Positions 1 to 7,272 of a stretch of 14,349 bases of DNA are shown here, in pieces. The stretch is from an uncultured Burkholderiaceae bacterium (GTDB lineage: Bacteria > Pseudomonadota > Gammaproteobacteria > Burkholderiales > Burkholderiaceae): the NCBI GenBank assembly GCA_937871985.1, contig CALMPB010000338.1, positions 1 to 14,349 on the forward strand. Reading direction: 5' to 3'. Within the stretch, counting starts at the first letter, position 1. Every line of letters begins with the position of its first letter. The translations under genes and the position numbers were made by a program. The notes under the pieces are model-generated. The model was given only the letters and a program-made list of their open reading frames with translations, was not told the DNA's origin and did not search any database.

Positions 1-27
1 GGCTTCAAAACGCCCGAGAACCGCTAA
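1..27 (+). other. possible 3' end of a gene entering from the left (transposase-like tail)
   Basis: Frame 1 reads G-F-K-T-P-E-N-R and then stops at TAA. A short G-[FWY]-K/R-T-P-x-E tail occurs at the C-terminus of several DDE transposase families, for example IS30-like ones. Eight residues are far too few to identify a family, and any stop codon at a window edge produces such a tail by chance. Bases 28-198 contain no gene I can support; the only other content there is the 3' untranslated side of the minus-strand gene that ends at 199. Confidence 0.15.
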
Positions 28-198
28 ATAATGGGTCGCCGGAACGGAGCTATATCACACAGGCATTGCTTCAATAATGGCGCGTTAACCTACAATAGTA
101 GCTAATTTGCCAGAATGGAAATCGAGATTAGTCCAAGACCAGAAGGCTACACCAGGTGAGTGGGCCGGTGATGAGGCGAGACAAAGAACCGACGACCA

Positions 199-684
199 TC
201 AAATAATGCTCAATCCGACGGGCGATTCCAGCCTGGCTGCTCCTGCATCGCCGAACCAGGATGTAAAGCTAGGCCGGGGTGCAGGAACGCCGTCCTTGAA
301 AAAAGCCGGCTCACAGCGAAAACCTCGAGAATGTGGTGAGATGGAGCAGCGCTGCATCCAAGCTATTAAAACTGGCGCCTGCTGGTTCCGGCTGATGAAA
401 TATGGGATCGCCAGAACCATATCATCATGGGAGGCTGTTAGCTTTCCGACGTACCCGTACCGTGCTTTATCCGTCTTCTCATCGGTAGCATATTTGCCTT
501 TGACCTGCACCGGCCGGACGATGGTAGTTTTCTCATAGGATCGGCTGACAATCATGTCGAAGCCGCGGTCCCGGCGAGGAAAATAAATATCCCATCCTCG
601 GTCGGCGAGAACACCGGCGACATACATCTCAGCGAAATAATCGCGCGTAATCGGGGCTGCCGAACGGTTTTCCAGCAAGGGCAA
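199..684 (-). CDS. putative PD-(D/E)XK-type nuclease-fold protein, TTG start
   Basis: This encodes a 161-residue soluble protein with no signal peptide or membrane segment. An N-terminal amphipathic helix (about residues 14-30, with E19) is followed by RGFDMIV (D43) and then VRPVQVKGK (Q60, K62). The spacing of E19, D43 and Q60-x-K62 on successive strands is the pattern of PD-(D/E)XK nuclease-like folds in which the second acidic residue is Q. Many such small proteins bind or cut DNA, but the family also includes non-catalytic members, so activity is inference. I chose TTG because a stop codon lies 21 bases upstream in frame and a good Shine-Dalgarno GGAGA sits 6 bases before it; no ATG is available before residue 20. 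The C-terminal third (after about residue 105) shows no motif I recognise. It stands alone, transcribed away from the rest of the island. Confidence 0.6.
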   Translation of the reverse strand: MPLLENRSAAPITRDYFAEMYVAGVLADRGWDIYFPRRDRGFDMIVSRSYEKTTIVRPVQVKGKYATDEKTDKARYGYVGKLTASHDDMVLAIPYFISRNQQAPVLIAWMQRCSISPHSRGFRCEPAFFKDGVPAPRPSFTSWFGDAGAARLESPVGLSII

Positions 685-690
685 TTGAAA

Positions 691-695
691 TCTCC
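691..695 (-). promoter_or_regulatory. ribosome binding site deciding the TTG start at 684
   Basis: On the minus strand this reads GGAGA, six bases before the TTG at 684-682. An ATG slightly further upstream (707-705) is in a different frame, so this site supports the non-ATG start. Confidence 0.5.
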
Positions 696-860
696 GTGGT
701 AGCCATCAGCAAACCGGCTTAAACCATCGAGTTCTGTGTTAACAAATTACAATTGGCTGTCCTGCCGATTATGTGCACAGCACGAAAAGGGCTGGTCGTC
801 ATGCGAACCCGATCGACCGTCGCCCGAACGCGCTTTGGCGTGTTGCGACCCGAACCTAAC

Positions 861-893
861 CCCCGGACGGCATTCGCGGTCCGGGGTATTTTT
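861..893 (+). terminator. Rho-independent terminator-like hairpin
   Basis: CCCCGGAC (861-868) pairs perfectly with GTCCGGGG (879-886). Two further inner GC pairs follow after one G-G mismatch, with an ATTC loop, and the downstream sequence is TATTTTT. The strong GC stem followed by a T run is a textbook intrinsic terminator for a plus-strand transcript, but no plus-strand gene ends just upstream. Confidence 0.6.
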
Positions 894-1067
894 CATCCCA
901 CAAAGCTCGCTCGAAATGAAGAGCCGCTTGGCAGGCAAATAGCTGCTCGTCGCCGGTTTAAACATAAATCGAAGCAAATCGAGCGGTCGGCGATGGTTGC
1001 ACGAAGCCTGTACTCTGATAAAGCTCGTCCTGGTCATTGTTCTTAATATGACCATTTCTGGAACCTT

Positions 1068-1099
1068 GGGCCGTCTCTTGACCACGGGGCGGCCCTTTT
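1068..1099 (+). terminator. Rho-independent terminator-like hairpin
   Basis: GGGCCG (1068-1073) pairs with CGGCCC (1090-1095). The stem can be extended by four more pairs that include two G-T wobbles, leaving an eight-base loop, and TTTT follows directly. An outer inverted repeat (CCTTGGG and CCCAAGG) flanks it. The orientation matches the hairpin 200 bases upstream. No confident gene ends here, so it may terminate a small RNA or an undetected transcript. Confidence 0.45.
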
Positions 1100-1226
1100 C
1101 ATTGACCCAAGGCATGACGAGCTGGAGTCGACCTGGTTCACAGGAAAGCCTGCCTAACGCAGATTAAGAAAAGGCTTTTAGCTCGCGCTCGGCGTGGCTA
1201 AGGAAGCGCTGAAACCGGGGGGGTGA

Positions 1227-1898
1227 ATGAAGAAAATTTATTTGCATGCCGCACTTTCAGTCTGCTCACTTGCCGCGTGCGGCCACGCTCAAGCTCAAAC
1301 GGAAAGGATCGAAACAAATCCTGAAATCGGATCCATAGCTACGGTCGCGGCCGGCGAGCCCATATATTCATTTCGCCGCGTATACAGTTTACCTGGGACA
1401 AAGACAGATGCAGCTAGTGAACCCGCGGGTTGGTTGGGATTAGGCAAAGAGACCATCGCAGCAGGAACTAAGCTTGTATCTGTTCCGACATCAAGGAAGT
1501 ATAAAGCCTGCGTTCCACAGAATGGTACATTTGAACCGAAGGGCCCTTGCTTCATTGACGATGATGGCGATGGCACGTTTGATAGAACGTCATTAGACTC
1601 CGTTAAGATGGCGACAAGACTGAAGACTAAACTTCCATATTCACACGCGGAATTGGAAGTATCTCGTGACGATAGTTTACGCAGGGTATTCCTTTACCAA
1701 GGAGCTACCTCTGATAGCATTCGCTTTTCGTACCGCGAATTCAACTTTGATCTTGCACGTCCGGCGTTCACTGAGGAAATCTCTGTGCCAAGAGATGCTT
1801 TTCCGGCCATGGTACGCGTTAAAAACATACAAATTGAGGTTCTAGCTGTCTCCGGGATGGGGCTCCAATATCGCTTAGTTTCAGCATCGACAAATTGA
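1227..1898 (+). CDS. exported hypothetical protein, possible lipoprotein
   Basis: This encodes 223 residues. The N-terminus has two lysines, a hydrophobic stretch and L-A-A-C at residues 15-18, which fits a lipobox (lipidated C18). A type I cleavage after A-Q-A at residue 23 is the alternative. Either way the protein should leave the cytoplasm. The mature part contains D-D-D-G-D-G-T at 111-117, an Asp/Gly-rich loop like those that bind calcium in thrombospondin type 3 or EF-hand-like segments; binding here is inference. No further domain is recognised. The start ATG is preceded by a run of seven G ending three bases before it, which doubles as the only ribosome-binding sequence visible. One 60-base line inside the gene (1621-1680) has 40% GC by hand count, below the operon downstream, which suggests separate acquisition. 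A 60-base gap separates it from the next gene on the same strand. Confidence 0.75.
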   Translation: MKKIYLHAALSVCSLAACGHAQAQTERIETNPEIGSIATVAAGEPIYSFRRVYSLPGTKTDAASEPAGWLGLGKETIAAGTKLVSVPTSRKYKACVPQNGTFEPKGPCFIDDDGDGTFDRTSLDSVKMATRLKTKLPYSHAELEVSRDDSLRRVFLYQGATSDSIRFSYREFNFDLARPAFTEEISVPRDAFPAMVRVKNIQIEVLAVSGMGLQYRLVSASTN

Positions 1899-1958
1899 CG
1901 TTACTAGACTGGGACTAAGTTGCATTATCTTTTCGAAATAGCAGATTAAGGGTGTGTC

Positions 1959-2459
1959 ATGAGTGACGGCGAAGGGACGAGTGAGATTGGCAGGCGGAAT
2001 GCTAAGCCAAAATTGAAAAAGCAACAGAGCGCAATTGCAGCGCAGTCGAAAAAACTAGGCAACTTCAACGAAGGTAAGATTGAGATATTGTCGCCCATCG
2101 ATAGTCCAATTGGCGAGGTTGATGGGGTAACGCAGAGCGCTGCGACAAACGTCGTGTCAAAGATCGTAAGCAAGATTACGGGGCACACTTCAGACAGTCA
2201 AAAAGCTGCGATCGATTCTATAAATACGACTGTCTCAGAAATGGGAAAACTTGCCGAGGGCATGTCTGCCGAAGAGAAGCTCAAATTGGCTGAAAAAATG
2301 GCAGAAGCGGGTAAAGGCGCTGAGCGAGTAAACGAAGATAATAATAGCACTTGGGCAAAGATTGGTGATGTTGCAATCAAGGCTGTAGTTACGATATCGG
2401 CCTTAGCAGTTGCGGTCGCGACCAAGGGCAAAATCTTGAAAGATATCACGAAGGCTTGA
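1959..2459 (+). CDS. hypothetical protein with C-terminal membrane segment
   Basis: This encodes 166 residues that I do not recognise. The first 45 residues are basic and polar (KPKLKKQQ near residue 17). The middle, about 75-125, is rich in Ala, Lys and Glu and probably helical (MSAEEKLKLAEKMAEAGKG). Residues about 137-155 form one hydrophobic stretch (AIKAVVTISALAVAVA) followed by lysines, compatible with a single tail-type membrane segment. No signal peptide is present, so the bulk should stay cytoplasmic. The ATG has an AAGG-like sequence about seven bases upstream. A 60-base line inside the gene (2281-2340) has 45% GC by hand count. It follows the exported-protein gene on the same strand and may share its transcript, giving one envelope and one membrane-tethered product; whether they act together is unknown. 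Confidence 0.65.
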   Translation: MSDGEGTSEIGRRNAKPKLKKQQSAIAAQSKKLGNFNEGKIEILSPIDSPIGEVDGVTQSAATNVVSKIVSKITGHTSDSQKAAIDSINTTVSEMGKLAEGMSAEEKLKLAEKMAEAGKGAERVNEDNNSTWAKIGDVAIKAVVTISALAVAVATKGKILKDITKA

Positions 2460-2639
2460 TTTGATTTCACTATTAGTAGCGCGGAAATCAGGCTTGCTGT
2501 AGTTTCACGTACCGTCACCGTCTTTGCGTCTCGGCGCAATGGTGCTTATTGATGCGTTGGCGCGATCGCAGTGCCGCTGCTGTGGGATGCAACAACGAGT
2601 AGACCTTTCGTTAGAATTTCTGCGCTTTCGCTCGAACGG

Positions 2640-2939
2640 CTATCCGATTGACCCACGAGACAAGTGCATAGCGGTCGGCCGCCCGGGTTGGGCAATCTGC
2701 TTGGCGTCCCGCACATATTTGCGCCAATGGATCGTGATGAGCTTACACGGCGACCCACGCAAGGACAGCGCAGTAGCAGCAAATGCAATTTCTCTGAATC
2801 TAGGGTCGCCCAAAAAGCCGTAGGACAGTGCCCAGTCGCCCGTTGGCGTGAACATCGTCCGGCCGTTCAATATGAAGTAAGGACTGGCACTTATAATCGG
2901 CTTGATGCTGTATCCCGCACAGATACCCAAACTGATCAC
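2640..2939 (-). CDS. doubtful hypothetical ORF, possibly a decayed gene
   Basis: The minus strand reads as about 99 residues from a GTG at 2939. The stretch YFILNGRTMFTPTGDWALSY, followed by a basic helix (CKLITIHWRKYVRDAKQIA), looks more like real protein than the other frames, with balanced codon use and aromatic residues. Against it, no Shine-Dalgarno sequence precedes any candidate start, the frame runs on into the helicase gene, and a plus-strand frame over the same bases is also open. If real, it would be divergent from the helicase with almost no promoter space between them, so a truncated remnant is more likely than a working gene. Function unknown. Confidence 0.22.
   Translation of the reverse strand: MISLGICAGYSIKPIISASPYFILNGRTMFTPTGDWALSYGFLGDPRFREIAFAATALSLRGSPCKLITIHWRKYVRDAKQIAQPGRPTAMHLSRGSIG
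2890..2903 (+). repeat. 14-base direct repeat, left copy (flanks the operon)
   Basis: CTTATAATCGGCTT lies 51 bases before the first operon gene and recurs exactly, on the same strand, 63 bases after the last one. The identity does not extend beyond 14 bases. A 14-base match somewhere in a window this size is not rare, so only the symmetrical placement makes it notable. Confidence 0.25.
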
Positions 2940-2954
2940 TTGGAGACAAAATAG

Positions 2955-5900
2955 GTGCGATTGATTGCAAATAGCGGAGGCGATCGCGCTTTCGATATTT
3001 TGGCGAACTTTAAAGGCAACGAGCTTGATGCCCTTACAGATCAGGTATCCATCTTCGGTGCCCAATCTGCTCTGGTGAACCGCCGCCGTTCTCTAAATCG
3101 CTTGCTTCTTGGAGCCGCCACGGACTCATTGCTCTCAGGTGACGAGAGCGACCGTATGCGGCGCAATCGCTTGCAGAACAGAGCTACTTCAAAGGCGCTG
3201 GCAAATGCTCTCGCTACCGCCCAGGTCCGCCAGACCCGCTTGCCTCCCTCTCAGTCAGTGCTGTTGACCCAGGGCGGCGCGATCCTGGGCAACTGCAGCC
3301 TGACGACCCCCGGACTTGGGATTGCCCCTCAATCACGCTTAGGCTTCATCCAGCAGACAGAAACCGACGCTGAATTGCACATGGTCCAACAATGGTTTGA
3401 AACCGAATGGGCCGCCGGCAATCCTCAAGGCGCTGCAGCCGCAGCGCTGAAGGAAACTGTCGCGGTCGCTGCGGCTGACCATGCCCCTGGTGCGGTTTAT
3501 ACCCAAGCGCTTCATCACCTCTTCCAAGAAATGGAAGCTGGCACCGATGAAGCGCGTATTATTGATTCGGCTACGGGCATCCGAGAGACCACGGTTTGGT
3601 CGAAACTCTATCGCTTTCAGAAGGATGGGGTAATCGGTGCGATCGACAAGCTCCAACGCTTCGGCGGCTGCATCATTGCCGACAGTGTTGGCCTCGGGAA
3701 GACCTTCGAGGCTTTAGCTGTCATCAAATATTTCGAACTGCGCAATGCGCGTGTCTTGGTTCTCGCCCCCAAGCGCCTGCGCGAAAATTGGACGTTGTGG
3801 ACCCGCAATGACGTCCGCAACATGCTCTCAGGCGACCGCTTTGCATTCGACGTGCTGAATCATACGGACCTGTCGCGTGAGGGCGGGCAGTCCGGTGACA
3901 TAGACCTTGGGCACATCAATTGGGCCAACTATGACCTGGTGGTCATCGACGAGAGCCACAATTTCCGTAATCGACCTGCAGGCAAGGGCGAACGCGAAAG
4001 CAGATACGACAAGTTGCTCAACGTCGTCGTGAAGGCGGGCGTGAAGACACGGGTTCTGATGCTTTCCGCAACCCCCGTGAACAACCGCCTCAATGACCTG
4101 AAAAATCAGATTGCCTTTGCCACAGAGGGGCACGACCAGGCGCTCGCGGGGCACGGCATCGCTAGCATCGCAGGCACGATCCGCATTGCCCAGGGGCAGT
4201 TCAACCGCTGGCAGCAATTGCCGGAGGCCGCGCGAACGCCAGCGAAACTGCTGGAGATGCTGGGCTTCGATTATTTCCGCCTGCTCGACCTGCTCACGAT
4301 CGCGCGTAGCCGCAAGCACATCGAGCGTTATTATGGCACGGCCGAAACTGGGACGTTCCCGGAAAAGCTCACCCCCGACAATATCAAGTCCGATGTTGAC
4401 CTGACCGGCGCATTTCCGCCGATCAACGAGGTCAACAATCAGATTCGCAGGCTGAAGCTTGCGGCCTTCGCACCGCTGCGCTACGTGCTCGAAGACCGCC
4501 GCCCTGCTTATGAGCGGCGGTATAATCAAGACGTCGCCGGAGCTGGTGGCGGCGTTAGCGTGTTCAGGCAGCTCGACCGCGAAGATAGTCTGATCGCGCT
4601 GCTGCGGGTGAACTTGCTCAAGCGCATGGAGAGCTCTGTTCACGCTTTCGCGCTGACAATCGGTCGCCAGCTCGAAGCCGTCGAAGCTCTGATCGAGCGC
4701 ATTGATGCGCATGATGACAGCGTTGATGCGCCGATGATCGACGATCTGGACGACGACGATCCCGCATTCGATCAACTTGGGGTGGGGCGCAATGTCCGCG
4801 TGCTGCTCAGCGATGCTGATCTGGTCCGCTGGCGACAGGATCTGGCCGAGGACCGCGATAGGCTCATCCAACTGCACCAGCAGGCACGTAGCGTCACGCC
4901 GGAGCGCGATGCCAAGCTCGCGGACCTGAAGGCGCTGATCGCGCAAAAGCTCACCGACCCGTTCAATCCCGGGAACGTGAAGATGCTCGTCTTCACCGCC
5001 TTCGCAGACACCGCGAAGTATCTCTTTGACGCCATCCGCGAAGACTACCCGCGGCGTATGGCGCTCGTCACGGGATCTGGCCGGAACAAGACGACGCATC
5101 CCAAACTCACTGCCGACCTGGGCTCGATCCTGACAGCCTTTGCACCTGGCGCCCGCTCGCGCCCTGAAGCGCTGGCGGATGAAGAGGAAATCGACCTTGT
5201 GATTGCCACCGACTGTATCTCCGAAGGCCAGAACCTTCAGGACTGCGACTGTGTGGTAAACTACGACATCCACTGGAATCCGGTGAGGATCGTGCAGCGC
5301 TTCGGCCGCGTCGATCGCCTCGGATCGCCCAACACGCTTATCAAACTGGTCAATTTCTGGCCAAACATGGACCTGGACAGCTATATCGGCCTGGAGCGAA
5401 GCGTATCGGGCAAGATGATGCTTCTCGACGTGTCCGCGACCGGCGAGGAGAACCTGATCGAGGCGCAGGCGGGCAACCAGATGAACGATCTGGAGTATCG
5501 CCGCCAGCAGCTCGAAACGCTGCAATCGCGCGTGGTCGACCTGGAGGACCTGTCTTCTGGCGTGTCGATCACCGACCTGACGCTCAACGATTTGCGGCTC
5601 GATCTCGCGCGCCTGTCATCTGACGAACGCGAGGCGCTGGGCAAACAGTTGATCGGCACCTATTCGCCCATCTTCGCCAGTGACAATTTTCCGCCCGGTG
5701 CGCTGTTCGTCCTGCGCGCAGCCACACCCGAAGCGGAGCGCTCAATAGCCAAGGGCGACCCGCTATTCCCCCACGCTATGGTCTATGTCGGCACTGACGA
5801 GCGTATAATCCTGCCGCACAGCCAGCCTAAGCGGATGCTGGATCTGCTACGCCTCGCCGCAGCAACATCGGAGGACGGTCAAGCCGAAGCCTGGGCGCGG

Positions 5901-6104
5901 TTCGACGCCGAAACGCGCGGAGGCGAGGCAATGGAGGCGTGGCAGTCGCTGCTCGCTGCTGCCATTCGCGGTGTGACCGGGAAGGCCGAAGAGCGAGCTG
6001 TCGAGAGCCTGTTCACCAATGGAGGAATTGAGGGTGCAGGTGGCGAAAGCGGGCTAGGCGACTGGGAGGTCGTCTGCTGGCTGGCGATCCTGCCGCCGGC
6101 ATGA
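2955..6104 (+). CDS. SNF2/RapA-type helicase with degenerate N-terminal PLD-like domain (anti-phage type)
   Basis: This 1049-residue superfamily 2 ATPase probably translocates on or remodels DNA as part of the restriction cassette. Motifs seen are: Walker A DSVGLGKT (243-250), LVLAPKRLRENW (Ia), DESH (332-335), LSATPVNN (370-377), MLVFTAFADTAKYL (IV), ATDCISEGQNL (V, D753) and QRFGRVDRLG (VI, 781-790). These fit SNF2/HepA-like helicases rather than Res. Residues 1-155 align in outline with the PLD-like domain found ahead of such helicases: RLLLG near 50, then ILGNCSLTTPGLG (110-122) ending in WFETEW. However, the HxK...D and GSxN residues are absent, so any phosphodiesterase activity is probably lost. 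GTG at 2955 follows an in-frame TAG directly and has GGAG nine bases upstream. The C-terminal 200 residues show no known domain. Its stop overlaps the next start (ATGA). Confidence 0.9.
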   Translation: MRLIANSGGDRAFDILANFKGNELDALTDQVSIFGAQSALVNRRRSLNRLLLGAATDSLLSGDESDRMRRNRLQNRATSKALANALATAQVRQTRLPPSQSVLLTQGGAILGNCSLTTPGLGIAPQSRLGFIQQTETDAELHMVQQWFETEWAAGNPQGAAAAALKETVAVAAADHAPGAVYTQALHHLFQEMEAGTDEARIIDSATGIRETTVWSKLYRFQKDGVIGAIDKLQRFGGCIIADSVGLGKTFEALAVIKYFELRNARVLVLAPKRLRENWTLWTRNDVRNMLSGDRFAFDVLNHTDLSREGGQSGDIDLGHINWANYDLVVIDESHNFRNRPAGKGERESRYDKLLNVVVKAGVKTRVLMLSATPVNNRLNDLKNQIAFATEGHDQALAGHGIASIAGTIRIAQGQFNRWQQLPEAARTPAKLLEMLGFDYFRLLDLLTIARSRKHIERYYGTAETGTFPEKLTPDNIKSDVDLTGAFPPINEVNNQIRRLKLAAFAPLRYVLEDRRPAYERRYNQDVAGAGGGVSVFRQLDREDSLIALLRVNLLKRMESSVHAFALTIGRQLEAVEALIERIDAHDDSVDAPMIDDLDDDDPAFDQLGVGRNVRVLLSDADLVRWRQDLAEDRDRLIQLHQQARSVTPERDAKLADLKALIAQKLTDPFNPGNVKMLVFTAFADTAKYLFDAIREDYPRRMALVTGSGRNKTTHPKLTADLGSILTAFAPGARSRPEALADEEEIDLVIATDCISEGQNLQDCDCVVNYDIHWNPVRIVQRFGRVDRLGSPNTLIKLVNFWPNMDLDSYIGLERSVSGKMMLLDVSATGEENLIEAQAGNQMNDLEYRRQQLETLQSRVVDLEDLSSGVSITDLTLNDLRLDLARLSSDEREALGKQLIGTYSPIFASDNFPPGALFVLRAATPEAERSIAKGDPLFPHAMVYVGTDERIILPHSQPKRMLDLLRLAAATSEDGQAEAWARFDAETRGGEAMEAWQSLLAAAIRGVTGKAEERAVESLFTNGGIEGAGGESGLGDWEVVCWLAILPPA

Positions 6105-6877
6105 CGATCACGCCTGCCGACATTCGCGATGCGCTCGCGCTTCCGCCAATGAACGCTCCTGCGCGGCGCCTGCCCAAGGACGTGCTCGCCCAGCATGGCG
6201 CAGCGAGCGCCGCTGACCGCAAGCTCATCGAAAGCACGATCGAGCGCTTGGACTGGTGGGCAACGCTCTCCCCCGGAACCGTCGGCATTGCGGCAGGCAC
6301 AGATGCCGAGCGGCCCATCCCCGCCATCCAGCTTTTGGCGATGACGGCGCGGAGCGAACCGACGCAGCGGTTGCTGACCATGATCCACCGGGCAATTCCG
6401 GTTCCTATCATTCTAGCTACCGCTTTGCCTGGAACCGCTGGGACACGAATGAGCCTTGGGCCGCTACGCCGGGCAGAGCGCATATCGGATCAAATGGTCG
6501 TTGAGCGATTGGTGATGACCCCGGATCTTACTGAGGCAGGCGATCCAGCGAACAGTGCATTTCTGGCCAGCTTGGCCATGCCAAACTTGCCACGGACAAC
6601 ACTGGCCGCCCTGTATGAAGCGCTGATTGAGAAAACTGAGGCACTGAAGACAGCCCGGATCGCTGGCGTACCGTTCACACTCTGCCCCAACGTGTCTTCA
6701 GCGGCGGCAAGACGCAAAGCGCTGGAAAGACATGCGGCCGCCAAAGGAGCTTGGCTGACGACGCGGGCAGCAGCGCGTCGGGAAACGCGGTTAGCCGAGC
6801 AGGTTGCGCTTGGAAACGAGGCGCGGGTGCTCAAGGATAGGCTCGATCTGATTGCAAGGGAATTGGGGGCACTCTGA
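6101..6877 (+). CDS. DUF4391 domain-containing protein
   Basis: This encodes 258 residues. The start LPKDVL (24-29), then IERLDWWATLSPGTVGIAAG (47-66), PIPAIQLLAM (72-81) and LLTMIHRAIPVPIILAT (91-107) match what I remember of DUF4391: an I-x-W-x-x-x-L-S-P-x-T core, a strand of the 'IQ-hydrophobic' type and a conserved I-x-x-x-I-P turn before a hydrophobic strand. Family members commonly sit beside SNF2-like helicases and type III-like methyltransferases; their biochemical role is not established to my knowledge. The last 60 residues are Ala/Arg/Glu-rich and probably helical, perhaps a coiled coil for partner binding. The ATG overlaps the helicase stop by four bases, and its TGA shares one base with the next ATG, so it is translationally coupled on both sides. 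It is predicted to be a soluble cytoplasmic partner of the helicase. Confidence 0.8.
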   Translation: MTITPADIRDALALPPMNAPARRLPKDVLAQHGAASAADRKLIESTIERLDWWATLSPGTVGIAAGTDAERPIPAIQLLAMTARSEPTQRLLTMIHRAIPVPIILATALPGTAGTRMSLGPLRRAERISDQMVVERLVMTPDLTEAGDPANSAFLASLAMPNLPRTTLAALYEALIEKTEALKTARIAGVPFTLCPNVSSAAARRKALERHAAAKGAWLTTRAAARRETRLAEQVALGNEARVLKDRLDLIARELGAL

Positions 6878-7272
6878 TGGGGAACGGGGGGTATAATGGA
6901 GGCAGCACCGTCATCGGCTTTGGGATGTGTTGGTCCGATGCTCACGATTTCCCAACCCCGGAAAGTCATCCAACAGGTGCCAAAAAGCAGACCAAGAAGA
7001 AAAAGAAGGCGCGCGCCTTGAAGCAAACGGCGAAATCCACTGCGCCGGACTCTCAAAATGCCCTGCTTCCCTTTCCCCCTGAACGGATCCCGCTTATCGC
7101 CAGCGTCATGGCCGACATTGGCCGTGGGCTACCTCGCAAGGCTGGCAAACGGTTGGCTGCTGTAAAGCGCCTTATGAATGAAGGCGTCGTCCTGCCTGAT
7201 GGGCGATTGAATGTGAAACACGCATGCCTGTGGCAATGGCTGCAGAAAATGGAGAAGAAGTCGAGTGACTGA
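6877..7272 (+). CDS. small lysine-rich protein of unknown function inside the restriction operon
   Basis: This encodes 131 residues and I do not recognise the family. The N-terminus is Gly-rich (about 1-16), residues 36-53 form a very basic stretch (AKKQTKKKKKARALKQTAK) that could bind nucleic acid or be disordered, and residues 66-131 look folded and helical (ERIPLIASVMADIGRGL, then RLAAVKRLMNEG and HACLWQWLQKMEKK). The latter half could be a small DNA-binding or partner-binding domain. The ATG overlaps the previous stop as TGATG, with GGGGG seven bases upstream, and its end overlaps the mod start by eight bases. That spacing argues for a real gene. Codons 4-5 contain a run of six G, so a slip there would abolish the protein. 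Confidence 0.65.
   Translation: MGNGGYNGGSTVIGFGMCWSDAHDFPTPESHPTGAKKQTKKKKKARALKQTAKSTAPDSQNALLPFPPERIPLIASVMADIGRGLPRKAGKRLAAVKRLMNEGVVLPDGRLNVKHACLWQWLQKMEKKSSD

Larger units (their letters stand above)
685..1226. other. gene-poor stretch with two terminator-like hairpins
   Basis: I see no confident protein gene here. The open frames on both strands (about 736-1115) have no clear ribosome binding site, an Arg/Cys/Ser-rich composition typical of spurious reading of GC-rich DNA, and overlap each other. What stands out is two hairpin-plus-T-run structures on the plus strand (861-893 and 1068-1099), annotated separately. A small untranslated RNA, or 3' ends of short transcripts, would explain them. 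A decayed gene is the alternative. The last 100 bases serve as the upstream region of the exported-protein gene, including a run of seven G just before its start. Confidence 0.4.
2460..2954. other. region upstream of the restriction operon, no confident gene
   Basis: This 495-base stretch should contain the promoter of the five-gene operon, but I could not find a convincing -35/-10 pair. Open frames exist on both strands. The most protein-like is a minus-strand frame (2640-2939), listed separately with low confidence; a plus-strand frame (2524-2823) covers the same bases. The stretch also carries CTTATAATCGGCTT (2890-2903), a 14-base sequence repeated in the same orientation just after the operon at 12254-12267. 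Confidence 0.4.

Noticed and set aside
107..538. 143-residue plus-strand frame
   Set aside because: It runs antisense to the nuclease-like gene at 199-684, which has a motif set and a ribosome binding site; this frame has neither.
736..1115. Three overlapping frames of 68-122 residues
   Set aside because: They have conflicting strands, no ribosome binding sites and Arg/Ser/Cys-rich products, and they overlie two strong hairpins, so a non-coding reading is preferred.
2524..2823. 99-residue plus-strand frame before the operon
   Set aside because: It has no ribosome binding site, a Cys/Arg-rich start and a competing minus-strand frame; it could not be separated from chance.
3828..5525. 565-residue open frame on the minus strand inside the helicase gene
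   Set aside because: It is the antisense shadow of a GC-rich gene: the plus strand carries all helicase motifs, and the antisense product is rich in Ala, Arg, His, Val and Gln with no domain.
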